The translations under genes and the position numbers were made by a program. 64,000 bases of DNA from Tridacna crocea (taxonomy: Eukaryota > Mollusca > Bivalvia > Cardiida > Cardiidae), in assembly GCA_943736015.1 (NCBI GenBank), contig OX031065.1, positions 24,938,427 to 25,002,426 on the forward strand, written 5' to 3'. Below are positions 20,882 through 35,400 of this stretch, piece by piece; the first letter of the stretch is position 1, and each line of letters starts with the position of its first letter. The notes beneath the pieces are model-generated. The model was not told the DNA's origin. It saw nothing but the letters and a program-made list of their open reading frames with translations, and made no database searches.

Positions 20882-23800
20882 GTGAGTACCAGATCGAATA
20901 AAAATATTCCTAGCTCCTACATTTTCATAGCTGAAAACGGAAGCTAAATTGTGACGACATAGAGCAAGATCAGACGGCACAGAACCTGCAGTCTGATCTT
21001 GGATCTGTACCGTCCGCTTGTTTAATCAAGTCTATCCGATGGATGGTTTAATCAAGTCTTTCCGAATATCAGTGGACCTAACTTTTAGCTGTCATAAGAG
21101 ATTAAATACTTGGCACTAAAAGAAATTATCAATGTCTACCGTAGGCCTAGAATTTCGGGAAGGCAGCCTTAGTTTCATGTGCATTCAATCCGTGCTCTAA
21201 AACTCTTTTCCACAACGACCACAACGATAAAGCGGGTACAGACTCAGACTATTTGCAGACACTAAATTATTTATTAATATTAAATTAAATAGACCTATTG
21301 GTAAAATTATAAGGTTTAAACGGGAAGAAGAGACACAAATGATTACTAGCATCTTCTACTCTTCCCCGCATGGTTTTCAAAAGACTTCTCTGTGAGGATC
21401 GTCAAAACATTCGGGTTTTTGTTAAGGGTTTACACCGCAACAGGCGGGAACAAACAATAGCATTTTAACACAAACGGATTGTTTACACTGAAAAGTAAAA
21501 TTTGTGAATTGAAATTGTCGATGAATAAATAAATAAATACAAGAGTGCCGTCTACATGTGTCTATCCTTTTACTGGGAATTAAACAGCGATTCATTTAGA
21601 GTGTCAAAAGTACGATGTTTGTGTCCATAACCTGGTACCACACAATCACAAAATTTGAAGACCTTAAGGAAGATGGCTTTTGAACCAAAATTTGCTCCTT
21701 TCCCCACAATGTTTCCTACCCTTTTAAAGACAATTCCCAAGATTTGAGCTAGATTTGATTTGGCGTCGGCTTTGGTTTAGGACTAGTCAAAAAAATCTTT
21801 TGTTTGGTAAAGAAATTATTTCCTTACCAAACGACAAAATTTTTGGTTTGTCCAAATCGAAAGCGTTTGCAGATGACAAAATAAAAGTGACTGAAAATTT
21901 GAAATTTGTCTTGTGAAGGATACAAAACATTGTGGAAAAAGGAGAAAATGCTAGTTACCAAAATTTTCTCCTTTTCCCACAATGTTTTCTAAAGGCTTCT
22001 TTCCCAGGGTAGTCAAAAGTTGGGATTTAGTGGTAATAGGTAAAAACAACTCTACTTGAAGTAGAAAGGGTCTTTTCATATTACAGTATACATTTATGAA
22101 ATAAAATAATTGGTGCGTGCTCTTTGAAAGTCCTTAGTGTTCTGGATGCATTTGAAAAAGTATCGATTCAGATCAGCCTGTGCAGTCCAAGCAGACTGAC
22201 CCGAGTCGAAACTTTTTTACCACCACTGATCCATTCTCTTCTTGTAGAGGCACCATTCTACCTTATAATTTTTTATGGTTGTTATACACAATATTTCACA
22301 GACTCATGATTATCGGATTACTCGGTGGGATAATGCATCTTTGAGATACACTCTTTACAAACGACCTTTTTTTAGGCTGGACAAAATTGAAAGCATTTGC
22401 AGACGACAAATTCAGTGGAAACTCAAATGATGATTTTTGACCTTGATAGGGTAGAAAACATTGTGGGAAAAGGAGAAAATGCTGGTTACCAGCATTTTCT
22501 CCTTTTCCCACAATGTTTTCAAAAGTCTTCTTCCTCAGGGGTCATTAAAAGTCGGCATTGTATGGTAAAGGGTTAAACCTCCCTTTTCCCCGCAGCATAG
22601 CTGAAATACGCTACATGTCTTTTATCAAGTTGATCATTATCGAAATATACAGTACATTCTCACTACCCTAGGCCATCAAAGGACGACCGCCTGCGGATGC
22701 AGCATACTCGAATCGAGAACGAAAAACAATATTTACGCCAGAAGAAATTTCTCGAGAGTGATCTGGGAGAGAGGGTCTCAGACATGTAAGTCATTTTATT
22801 AACCTTTTACCCAATAATCCCTGGTTTTTACGACCCTGAAATAGGAGCCTTTTGAAAATACTGTGGGAACAGGAGAAAATGCTAGTAGCCAGCATTTTCT
22901 TCTTTTCCCACAATGTTTTCTGCCCTTCCCAAGCCAAATTTCAGTTTTTGAGTCGCGTAAATTATTTATCGTCTACAAACTCCTTTCAATTTGGACCAGT
23001 CTTGAATTTTGTTATTTGGAACAGACATTACTTTCTAAGTCTTATTCTATGTTTAGAAAGTAACGCAATTTCTAATTGGCTAAACTGTTTGGTTTACGTA
23101 ACCTACTTGGCAGTTGATTTTTATCTTTGAACAATACTCTGAATTGTTTTATAGTTCCATACAAACAATAGTTATTTATTTTGTGTGTTTCAGTTCCAGA
23201 CAGGAATATTTGATCAAGAAACAGCAAGATAGACTTGAAAATGAAAAACAGTACAATAAGTCACACTCATATCTAACAAGGGTAAGTAACACTTGAAGCC
23301 CGTTAGCCGTGTTCACACCTTACATAGGTGACCGAAGTGAGAAATGAGCGTACTTGGCCATAGTTGAACGTATTAGACGTAGTTGAGAGTAGAACTTACA
23401 CACAGCTAACCATAGTTCAACGTGTACCTAACGAACGTTGCTTGATCTTTTTGACTTGTCCATAGTAGGTACCTAATTTTATAATATGTTCAAAAATTAG
23501 TTTGGGTTGATTACTATGTTGTGACCCTGCTGTGGCCGTAGTTTGAACGTAGTTGACCTAAGTTAATCGTAATTAACCCTAGTTAACCGTAGTGTGTATT
23601 GTAGTTGACAGTGATTTTGGAAAAACATCTTTTAATCCAAGGCGGTGGGACTGAATAGGCGATCAGCAATTTCTGGCTCATAAACTTCTAAAAGTACAAA
23701 GACTGTAGCTTACCAGTGGGAACGCTGCTGTTTGTATGAGAGGAAATCACTGTGTGATGCATTAAAAAAGATGCACATCTTACAATTATTGTGGTACTCT

Positions 23801-26800
23801 GTCATCTAATCACTTGTCCTTTCATTTTCTCAAAAAAATCTCAATTGTCCCATTTTTGGATTAGACTGCCCCTTTTTTGCTAGAATAACGGGGCATGTGC
23901 CCCTCATTTGAAGTTTCTGGGTGCATTACTACTATTGGAGAAAGGAAAACATGTTGATTACTAGCACTCTCCTTTTTCCATTTTTTTTTCTACAGCTGAT
24001 TTTCTCAGGGTCATTAACACACGGAACTGTTTTGTAAAGAGTGAAGGATTTGACTTACGTGCCTGCACATCATTTTAGCACTAGCCTTAGATGTGTATCT
24101 TTATACACTAGCGACTTTAGCAAGCCTAATGGGTATCAAAACTGTATTCAGGTTTAGTAGCATAGAAAAGCAGTACTGGCAAATACAGTACTTACATTTT
24201 GAATGATACTGATGCATTCACATTTAGGACAATACATATTGTCGGTTTACTTCAAAAACCTTGCAACTACAGCTTGTGTTCAAGCTGTAGTTAGAGGTTT
24301 TTGATGTAAACAGACGATATTTCTGTTTATCAACTCTTGTAGCTAAAATTTACAGCAGGATGCGAGCAGCATGCATGTATTTGCATATGGCGACTTTCAG
24401 TTCCGATTACATCAATTATGAGCGGATTTATACATGTAATAGAAAGTTATTAAAGGGGAGAAAAAATACAGTACATGTACGTACACATCTAAGGCCACTT
24501 TAGCCTTATTTTGGTAAATGTATCTAAAATTACAGGACAATGCCAGTTCAAGATGAAAGTGCATACTGTTTGTAGCGTGATTGTTATCTGCACTGTCCCC
24601 AGACGTATTAAAAAAAAAAACGCACGTGTCATTGAAACTGTTAAGCATCATTAAGTTTGGACTTCTTATAATTTTGAATAAAGGCAAGTCTGTAATGTTG
24701 TGTCTGGTACAGTTGACCTAGTCAGTCAATGGTTTATGTGGGAATCTGGAAGCATAGGTCAGAAAATGGTTTTATTTTATCTCCTTTTTAGGACCGAAGG
24801 CTGTCTGCTCATGCCACAGAGGGCTTGGATAGGTAAAGTACTTGTAATCATATATTGCCCCTTCTTTTTTATTGGGAGTGCACACACGTATATCTACCAT
24901 TGCCACGTAGTGAGGCACAACTTGGGCTGATTCCATACCTCCAGTCTGTGCGTCTAACCTCGTCCGAATCAAGGTGGTTTCTATTTTGAAATACTGCCAG
25001 TCTATCGCTGAAAAAATGCCCACGTAATTGAAAGACCGAGTCAGAGAAAAAAAATGTTCAAATTGTTTGTTATCGGCTTTCTAAGTGGAGTGTAACGAAC
25101 TAAAGAACAGTGAAGCGGTGTAGTTCAGCCGAAGAAATGTACCGTGTATGAACAAATAGAGCTACATGGATTACCCGAGGTATGAGTAAGCAGGGCTATA
25201 GATAAGAGGGAGTGGTGGCTTTCTAAATCCGTTATTTCTCTACCAACCCCTATGTTGTGGGTACTCATGAGAATCGCCTCGATGAGACGATTCCAATGAG
25301 TACCCATAACATATGGTTTAGTGGAGAATAAGTAATATTTTCTGTTATTAATTAACTATTGGATATATAGAAGTTATACAAGGAAACCGGTCCACGCGAT
25401 ACCAGTCACATTTTTGATTTCGTATAGTACACAGGTCGTGACCCCGGCTTAATACGACTTGACCTCCGATCAATACAGTTGACCTCGTATCAATATTGAT
25501 GACCCGCGACCAATACAGAAATCCTTGAACGTGATTGGTCAAAAGTTCAGTGGCGTGAGCGTCTGCGCTTACTTTTAGCCAGTCACGTTCCAGGAGGCGG
25601 CAAAGTAAACGTAACCCAAAAATTGATATTTGTTTCCAGCAGGGTAGAAAACATTGTGGGAAAAAGGAGAAAATGCTGGTTACCAGCATTTTCTCCTTTT
25701 CCCACAATGTTTTCAGAAAGCCTCTTTTTCAGGGTCGTAAAAACCAGAGGTTGTTTGGTAAAGCGTTAATTAATAAAATTGTCATTAATCAAGTGATTTC
25801 GTATTGGCCCAGTTACAGGTCCGAGGTCAGCCGTATTGACCCTCGGCCTTCGGCCTCGGGCCAATACGGCTGACCTCGGACCTGTAACTGGGCCAATACG
25901 AAATCACTTGATTAATAACATTATATTATGAAATCAAAATCGCTCCCTCTAGCTGGAGCTCTGTGTAAGGGTGTGGTGTTTGCACATGGAACCGGGGTAC
26001 GACAACCGTTTAAAAAAAAAAGAATGCCTGGTAAATACTAACCTCAAGCCCCTTTCAACTTTTCGGTGTAGCTAAAAGTTCTGGCTTTTGACCTACTGTT
26101 TGGAACTGCTAAAACACGGATAATTGTGATTGGTCAAAAGTAAAATGGGCCTGCCAATTTGCTGTCAAATTGAATGCCATGTATAATTCTTAGCTCCATT
26201 GGCCGAAGGCAAACGGGCTTATGTCATGGCCCGGTGTCCGTCCGTATGTGCGTCCGTGCGTCCGCCCGTCCGTGCGTGCGTTAATTTAAATTCAAACATC
26301 TTTTTCTCACCTATCCAATTTCGATGAAAATTCACAGAAACGATCCTGTCATGGTCCTCTTTAGATTTCCTTGAAATAATTTGATTCCTTCAAAAAGTCT
26401 GGTTGTCATGGCAACAAAACTGAATAATTCTGAAAATCTTTGAAAATCTTCTTGTTTGAAACAGTAAGGCCTAGGGCTACCAAATTTGGCATGTAGCTTT
26501 ATCTAGTGGACCTCTACAACGTTTTGTAGCTTATCTAGTGGACCTCTACCACGTTTCTTCAAATTATACCCCTGGGATCAAAATTAGTCCCGCCCGGGCG
26601 GAGGAGGGGGGGGGGGACTGGGCGTCACAAATTTTATATGGGCTTATATAAGGAGAACTTTAAAATTCTTCTACCTAGCCATTGGGCCTAGAGCCACCAA
26701 ATTTGGCATGCAGCTTTATCTATAGGGCCTCTACCAATTTTTTTTTAAAAGAATAGCCCTGGGGTCATAATTGGCCCTCTCCTGGGAATCACAAGTTTTA

Positions 26801-29800
26801 CATAGGCTTACACAGGGAGAACTTTAAAATTCTTTGTCTACCTAGCCATAGGGCCTAGGGCTACCAAACTTGGCATGTAGCTATATTTAGCGGGCCTCTA
26901 CCAAGGATGCACAAATTATATCCCTGTGGTAAAATTTCGCCCCGCCCTGGGGTCACAAGTTTTACCTGGACTTATGTAGGGAAACTTTAAAAAAAAAAAA
27001 CACTGGTACCTAGCCATAAGACCTAGGGCTATCAAATTTTGCATGTTGTTGCTTTGTTTAGCGGACCTCTACCAAGAGGGCCCGAATTATAACCTTGGGG
27101 GTCAAGTTTTGCCCCACCCCAGGGGTCAAAAGTTTTACATGGGAAAACTTTATATATCTTCTTGTGGCTAACCATAAGACGTAAGGCTAAACTGTCTCGT
27201 AGCTCTCATGTTTTACAGGGCCTTTTACTGAGTAAACTTGTTTAACAGGGTCTTTTATTGTGCAACTTTGAAAATCTTCTTCTTTATAACCACACATTCT
27301 AGACCTGTTCATTTGATATGGGGCTGTATCTTGTGGACTTCCACCAGGATTCAAGTAATTGTAGCTTTGTGGCCAAAATGATATTGCCGGCGGTCATAGC
27401 TTTCTCGTAGGATTTTATAAAAGAAATTTTGTATGTCTTTAGTTTGAAACCAAGTATTGTAATGTTTGGCTTGCAGTGTTTTGACGTAATAGCCAGTGGA
27501 GCGATAGGGAGCCATCATGGCCCTCTTGTTTTTTAAAAAAAAAAGACTTCTTGTTCCCAACTTTTTCAATGAAGAAGCTTAAATGTTTATGTGAAATGAA
27601 TCGAAGAAATGTTGTTCGGAAAAACTTATATAATTTTTTTTTATATGCTGCATTTCTTTGAGTTTAGTCGTAAAAATTCCCGCAGGTTTGATTTATGGTG
27701 CTAAGCGGTGGGCTTATTTCGAAGGGATTGGGGGGGGGGGGGGGGGAGCTAATTTGTAAGGTATAACTTACCCTTGGTGTGGTCGTAAAACGTGTAACCA
27801 ATTACTGTGAGTTTTGTTGCATAGGCAATTAGGCAGTGATTACGAGATTCGGCCTGTTTCCATCTGACAAGCATTTGGTGCTCTTGTAGACTCTTCCAAT
27901 CTGTAAAACATTGTAATTTCTTATTGAATAATACATCTTATCCATCACGCAAAAAGGGACCTTCTGGGAACTGCAAAAACTGTCAATCCTGGTAAGACTG
28001 CGCGAATTGCGCAGGTTAACCAGGGTTGACACTTTTAGCTTCAATGACATTTTTCTGTGAGAAAAGTGGTCATTGTACCTCGTTATACAATCATTTCTGA
28101 ATTATCAATTTAAACTGACCTGCACCAGATCGAATAAATTAGTGTGATTAACTAGGTAAGTCGCAAGTTTTTCTTTCCACAATCGTTTCTAAAGCTTTCT
28201 TTGTCATGGTCGTTAAAATTCGGAATTGTGTGGTACGGGGTTAGAAATAAACAAGAAGACGGAATCCCGTTTTATGTTGTTGTTTTTTTAATCGTGCAGG
28301 CTTGAGATATTTTTGCAATTAGATATTGAAATACTGTGACATGCGAAAAAACAAATAAGCATAGTGTTGTAATCACATGATTGAGTTAGTGGTAACATGG
28401 AGGCATAGTACAGCTATAATAGCGAGAATTTGCAAATCAAATGTGACTCACTACAGGTGCCTGATACAATCTGGTATCACACATCCCTCTATTTAGATAT
28501 TGTATTTATATAGAGGGGTTGTATGACACCAGACATGTTAGTCATCGGTAACTCAAAACAATTAAATCTGTTTTTGATAAGTATACGAGGACGAAATGCT
28601 TACTACCTGTATTTATTTATCATTTATTCATTTATTTATTTTGAAATAATTATTTATCGATAGCCTAATTTTTAGGGCTCGTTAAAACATGAGATTGTTT
28701 GGTAAAGGGTTAAATGTTAAAGAGGGACCTCTAATTTTGTTAAACACAAGGTCACAGACAAGTTTACAAGATGTAAAATCCAAACTATTTGATTACGAAA
28801 AGTACCGCCCAAGAAGCAGACGACAGCTGATAGAGAGCGGAAGTCCAACGACTGTGTCGCCCGTCCCACGTCAGTTAGCAACGCATGCGATAGAGGCCAA
28901 TAAGACCAGCCACAGCGATATTGTACACCATCTGACTCTGACGGATAGTAAAGAGCGGGATGATAAAAGAATGAAAACATCAGCGCAATCTATCAAAATG
29001 ACAGGTAAAAATGGAGTTTTCGGGCACGAGACTTGTCAAGCTCGGTGGGGAAAGTGTAGGATTCGAAATCTGGAGACCCCGGCCACAGTCAAATCAATTG
29101 ATATCTCTAACCACTACAGGTCAAACCCAAAACATAATGGCTCGAAACAGGCGATCAGCCTGCGCAGTCCGCGCAGGTTAATCCGTGACGGCATTTTACG
29201 CCTACAATAGATTTAGAGCTACATTAGACTTGCACAAAACAGAAAATTACATAAAAATGGGAAGTGCCGTTTCGGATTAGCCAATCTAAACTGCATTCAC
29301 AATATAACTCTACATCTAGAAAGAAACGCAATTTCTGATTTGCTAAAACCATTCGGTTTAGCCATAGTTACTCAATCCAGAAAGTCAATCCAGAGAATTA
29401 AGCCAAGATTAAGGTAAATGGTTTGTAAAAACCGGTCTTGATCTGCTTATCTTCTTGTGGCATATATCAAACATCCCACCTGATAAAGTGATAAATAACA
29501 GTCTAATTCTGAAATTTATGTCTTTTGTTAGGCTGAAGCGTTTTTTTTTTCCCGAGTCCCCGGCCAATCTGGATGTAAATTTTCAGTTTTCAGGTCATCA
29601 GGATAGAATTTTGGTATATGTATGAATACTGACCAAAATCATAATACTTGTTAAAATTTCATATGGTTTTCAGATTTAGAGCAGCGGGCATCGAGACGCA
29701 GCGTGGAACAGCCTGATCACAAGGGTATGTAGCATAGTCATGTTAAACATAACACATTCCTTAACTTCAGCAATATTACTTCCACCACAAGCTTTTGGTG

Positions 29801-32424
29801 TCGCAGCTGCTTATTTAACCCTTTACCACACGAGAAAAATTTAGACTGGTCCAAATTGAAAGCATTTGCAGACGACAAAATAAAGGTGACTGAAAAATTG
29901 AAATTTGTTCTGGGAAGGGTAGAAAACACTGTGGGAAAGGGAGAAAATGCTGGTTACCAGCATTTTCTCCTTTTCCCACAGTGTTTTCAAAAGGCTTCTT
30001 CCTCAGGGGCGTCAAAAGTAGGGATTGTGTGGTAATGGGTTAAGACGACCGTTTTACTAAGAACCTGATTTTCCACTTTATGCTCACCCATTTGTAGGGA
30101 TTGGTCGGAGATAGAGTCTGAGCTGGCGTTATCTCTAACTTAATTTCAGTAATTAACTCATTACCACACAAGAAAATTTTAGACTGGTCCAAATTGAAAG
30201 CATTTGCAGATGACAAAATGAAGGTGACTGAAAAATAGAAATTTGTTCTGGGAAGGGTAGAAAACACTGTAGGAAAAGGAGAAAATGCTGGTTACCAGCA
30301 TTTTCTCCTTTTCCTACAGTGTTTTCAAAAGGCGTCTTTCTCAGGGGCGTCAAAAGTAGGGATTGTGTGGTAATGGGTTAATAGCAAGACCCGGATAAAA
30401 GAGCAGGACTGTTAAATGGTCATAGGCTCTAGCATCTTATTTTTCTTTTAATGTACTGTTCACTATTAACTCTTTACCACACGACAAAATTTTAGACTGG
30501 TACAAATTGAAAGTATCTGCAGACGATAAAATGAATATTACTGAAAAAATGAAATTTGTTCTGGGAAGGGCGGAAAACATTGTGGGAAAAGTAGAAAATG
30601 CTGGTTACCAGCATTTTCTCCTTTTCCTACAGTGTTTTCAAAAGGCTTCTTTCTCAGGGGATTGTGTGGTGATGGGTTAAACGTCAAATTTCATAGGAGA
30701 CTAAACGAAATACTTATGTATACATGTAAGCCTAGAAAAAAACATAGTTTCCATTTTAAGACGGAATCACATGTGGTATATCAATCATGCACAAATAAGC
30801 AAACAGACACGTTCTTTTTAAGTATGGTTTAGTCACCTGTAATAATCATGTGACCCATCACGCAAAAAGGGACCTTCTGGGAACTGTGAAAAGTGTAAAC
30901 ATTGCGAATTGCGCAGGCTAACCAGGGTTGACATTTTTTGCGTTAACGACATTTTCTGTTTGAAAAGTGGTCATTGTACCTTGTGACACAATCATTTTTT
31001 TAATTATCAACTAAACTGACCTGCATTATCGTTGATCCGTTTTCATCTAATTGATGTACAGAATTCCCAGATGATCCCTTTTTGCGTGATGGGTCACATA
31101 TACATGTACATGTATACTACAACATATTTTAGCCCAATGTTGTGGATCAGTTACCTGTACACAATATTTCATAATATCACACGATCGAAATGAACAAAGT
31201 TTATTATATTATCCCATGACTTGTTCCATGACGGCTATAAAACAGACTTTTTTTGAGTCTGGAATTACTTTTTCGTACTGCCCTGCGTGTTTACAACATT
31301 TGCAAGAGGACGTGACATTGTACATAATATTTCTAGCCAATCAGACAGCTTGTCTAACAAGTTAATCATTAGTTCGATAAACTGGAATAGTTCCTGATAC
31401 GGCTTCTTGACGAGTTCATTTCCTTGTCGAGTGAGTTTAAGGAGTATTCATTTTAAAAGTACAATCAGCAGCTGTCATCTTACCTCTAAATGTCCCATGG
31501 TACTGCTATTATTGTCCCAACATTGAAACTCGTCAAAATCAAATGCCTCCTACAGTCCAAGTTTTCAACTAAACGAGAAAAACTTAAAACTCTTTGCACA
31601 TGTGCAGTGTCTTTTTGCTGTTATGTTTATCGAAATATTCGGACCGTAAGAGAGATCGAATATTTATGGCTAAGTATGATAAGGAAACGACTTTCTTACT
31701 CTTGGCAAATCTGGATTTTTTTTTTTCGACTTCAACTTTCAGAAACCATCCGGTTAATATGCCATAAGAATGTATTAAAATTAAGTTGCCAGTTCAATCA
31801 GCTAGTCGAAATGCAAGCTGCAAATATCTTTTCTAGGTGTATATCTTTGTCGCCATAAGGACACATGGAGACACTGGAAAGTGTATTATAACAACGTTTT
31901 GCACATTAATCCATGCATAAAATACCTAATTTGTTCCGAATTATGTTCCTACATGTATGTATAATGTTGCAGTAACATTTGAAGACGGCAAAGCAGCTAT
32001 GGAACATCGGAAAAGATCGGCAGCAAGATCCACAAGACGTCACAGCGAGCCTGTCCCTCATATTAAAGTCACTGACACTGGAGCAGGGCGTCGCGATGTT
32101 AATGCTGATGATGATGACGACGCCGCCGTGAAGTTGCAAAACTTGTACAACAAGGCTATAGAAACTGTTAAACTGGCGGATGACTCGTTGATGACAAATC
32201 AGAAGACCAGAAGTTTAAGGGTATTTAAATCTAAGCCTGCTACATATGTCTTTAATGAAACTTTCAAGCTAACAGTATAAACCCAAATGTTGCGATTTCA
32301 ATTTTTTTTTTTTGTTTTATATAAAAAAATCAAATCTACTTAGTGGACAGCGTAGCTCTCTGCAGTCTGGTCTTGATCTAAACTGTTCGCAAAAAGGTCC
32401 TTTAATTGTTCTTGGAAGCCTAAT

Positions 32425-32492
<68 letters not shown>

Positions 32493-35400
32493 ATTGTTTT
32501 AAAGTCGCAACTGCTTTTGGAAAAAAAATATGCCCATTGTGCCTAAAGTTAGGGATCACATAATCTTAAATAGTGGAATGTATATAACTGTAATTTAAAC
32601 ATTAGTCATGTTTTGAGGAAGAGGAGGCGTTTTAATGTATCTGCAAAAAGTACCAACCATTATCAGCCTGCACAGGCTGGCCTAGGTTGAACCCTTTTGC
32701 TTTTTTAATAAACTTTCCGCAAGACAAAATATCATTGTACCACACGATCAAACCATATTTAAGACAAAATGGAGTTATAGCAAAAGACAAGTTGGTATAA
32801 AATGCATTGTGACGATGCAAATGCAAAGAAACTCACTTTCCATAGAGTATGGCTCATTCTAAATGCTGTGGTCTAAGTAATACTTTCCAAGCTTGAAGCA
32901 AATCGAATGGCTAGTCTTGTAATTTAGAATAATAATTGAAAATAAAGCAGTTGAAACCTGCTCAAGAATATGTGGTATTCATCCAAGATCAGACCTTTCA
33001 CTTATCATGTAGCTTCATCTCATCTCATCTTGACCTAAACTATCAATAAAAGCGTGACATTTCACCCTTGCAAAGCAAAGATTTCACTTTTACAACAAAA
33101 CACGACTTTTAAGGTTCCTTTTGTTGACAACTTTAGGTTTGTTTTCTTATATACAGGACAGACGTCTGTCCGACCACAGAACCAAGTCTGGCTTGGATAT
33201 TAATGCCCTAAAGGAGCTGGAACAGATTCTAAAAGACGCAAGGCTCTATTCTTCCAGGTACAGTGCTGTGTATAAGAAAATTCATTACGATCAGTGATGT
33301 GTAATGACATTGAAGCAACTTCTGAAAAACATTGAGGCTTAGGAAGAATTGGTTATCTTACGATATTTCTACGTCTGTTACTTTTTAAAAGGAAGACTTC
33401 TTGTGAGGTCTAGACGAAAGGAACTTCTCAAGTTGTGTATTTAGACCTATCCATGATTTTCTCCCGTTCCAACAAGGTTTTTGGCCTTTTTAAATATAAA
33501 GTCTATCCTTTAAATCACATTTACCTTGTCAGCTGCAATTGCTTTCGACTTGAACAGGTCTGAAATTTTGTCTTCTGGAGCAGATAAGTTTCAAATTTCG
33601 GTGTCACCCCTATCATTTTGAAATGCTTAAAGGAGGCCCTTCAGATTTTGAGACTAAAATTTTACAAAAGTTTTAAAAAAGCATCCTTATACTCCCAAAG
33701 TCTTACTATTTTCATTCATAAAACCCCAGTAGTCGAAAAACATCCGACAACACGAGAAATTAGAGATTTTCTATGGCCCAAGTCGACACCGGCGGGAAAC
33801 ACGTTCTATTTTTACATGAGCAACTCGCTCATTTACATACTGGAAATACACATGCGAAGCTTCAAACATAGCCTCCAAAGAAGATATATGAAAAATAATT
33901 ACGTGTTTGTTATGTTATGGAATTTAAGCGTCATTAGTCACGTGCCAGTTACTTGACATTCCCACAAAGCTTCTTTTTATTTTTGGCGCGAAATCTAAAA
34001 ATAGCTGAAGAGGCTACATAGCCTTTTAAGGGAATACCATCAAAAAAAAATTTTTTTTTGTAACTTTATGATTCTTGATTATTGATGATTTGTATTGTTT
34101 TTACAGAGAAATTTCAATTATATATATATATTTTTTAAGTTGGTGTGATGTGAACATTCTAAATACCCACCTTTAAAATGAAGTAGTCTAAGCCTTACGT
34201 TCTCCAGAGATTTGCATTACTGCCGAAGGCCAAGTATAAACCTCTGCCCAACAGTACAGGTCGGCCGCCATGAAACTCTTGTAAATGTTACACACGAGTC
34301 ATTAAAAAATTCTCGGCCTTACATACACAATAACAACAACAAAAATGCTAATTAATTTTCCTGTGCAGTTGTTATACAAGTTTTTTGCACAGTCTGAATT
34401 CTACTTTTTATCCAAACTGAAATACCATCGTCGTGGTCGCAACTTTTAAAGTCATAATGACGTCATATTGATGCTATATCTTCCAAGAAAGGACTTGTAG
34501 CTTGGACATCGATGCACAATCAACGCGAATTGTGTTTACCCCTGTATTTGTATGAGCGAGCAATCTTAACATGGTATATACCGTGGTTGTGGCCAGATAA
34601 TACCCTCTTTTATTATTATGTCCATAGTGATACATTAGACCTCGTGTTAATATCTCTAGGTCGGCAAATAAAGTTTTGTATCAGATATGTACCACGTGAT
34701 GGTGGCTTTTTCATTTAACTAGTCAGCTATTTTCATGCAAGTGCACAATATTTTGTATTCATTACTTGGGCAATGTCTAGAAATACCGCTGTCTCTATAA
34801 AAAGATACTGGGGACGTAAACATTGAATCATAGATCTAGGAATTCGGTCAAACTTTTATTAATATCTTCTGCTATCATATTTATATCTTTCTGTATATTG
34901 AAAAACTCTGGATAATATAGTTTTCATGGCGTAATCTTTATTAATGGATTAATGTTCTTGCAGGAAAAGTTCTAAAGAAGATCATAGCCGTTTGGACTTG
35001 GGAAGTAATAGAGCGCAAAAGAAACGAATAGAACATCTGGAACAAGTTTTAAGGCAGCTCAATCCAAAGTATGATGAGTCAGCGAATGAAATAGACCCCT
35101 ACCAAGTAAGAATAATGTTGTAAAACTCTTCTGTGGTGGTAGCAATTCATGGGGATTGATGGATGGATCCCTTTGTGACGAGCCCCAGTACTTTTCTTTA
35201 TTTTATCTCTTATAGAAAGACAGCTATGCAGAAAAAGAACCTCCTATCTCATCCAATTAGATCATATTTCAAAATTAGACTAGATCTAGTAATTATTTTT
35301 CATAATCAATTTTAATTCTAGAAGACCAGTCTCATACCGATGAAACAACTCTGGAGAAGTTTGCCAATATTATTGGAAGCATAGGAGGTTGCGAATTCAT

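Larger units (their letters stand above)
25190..25965. mobile_element. Family G MITE split by later insertions
   Basis: The left part (about 25190-25345) has AGATAAGAGGGAGTGGTGGC and the hairpin TATGTTGTGGGTACTCAT..ATGAGTACCCATAACATA. The right part (about 25917-25965) is TGAAATCAAAATCGCTCCCT..AGCTGGAGCTC. The compact copy at 41385-41548 shows these belong together. The roughly 570 bp between hold the 20-mer array, a MITE and a palindrome. Confidence 0.65.

Noticed and set aside
28689-29210. Single 173-codon exon
   Set aside because: The first 20 codons are MITE end sequence and the last 69 run into a family B MITE fragment. The splice-supported exon is 28751-29004.
31490-31858. 122-codon frame in intron 6 of the coiled-coil gene
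   Set aside because: No recognisable motif, no splice-consistent place in the gene, and composition like the surrounding intron.
32312-32563. Ser-Leu repeat frames on one strand and Glu-Arg frames on the other
   Set aside because: Both are translations of the (CT)n microsatellite in an intron.
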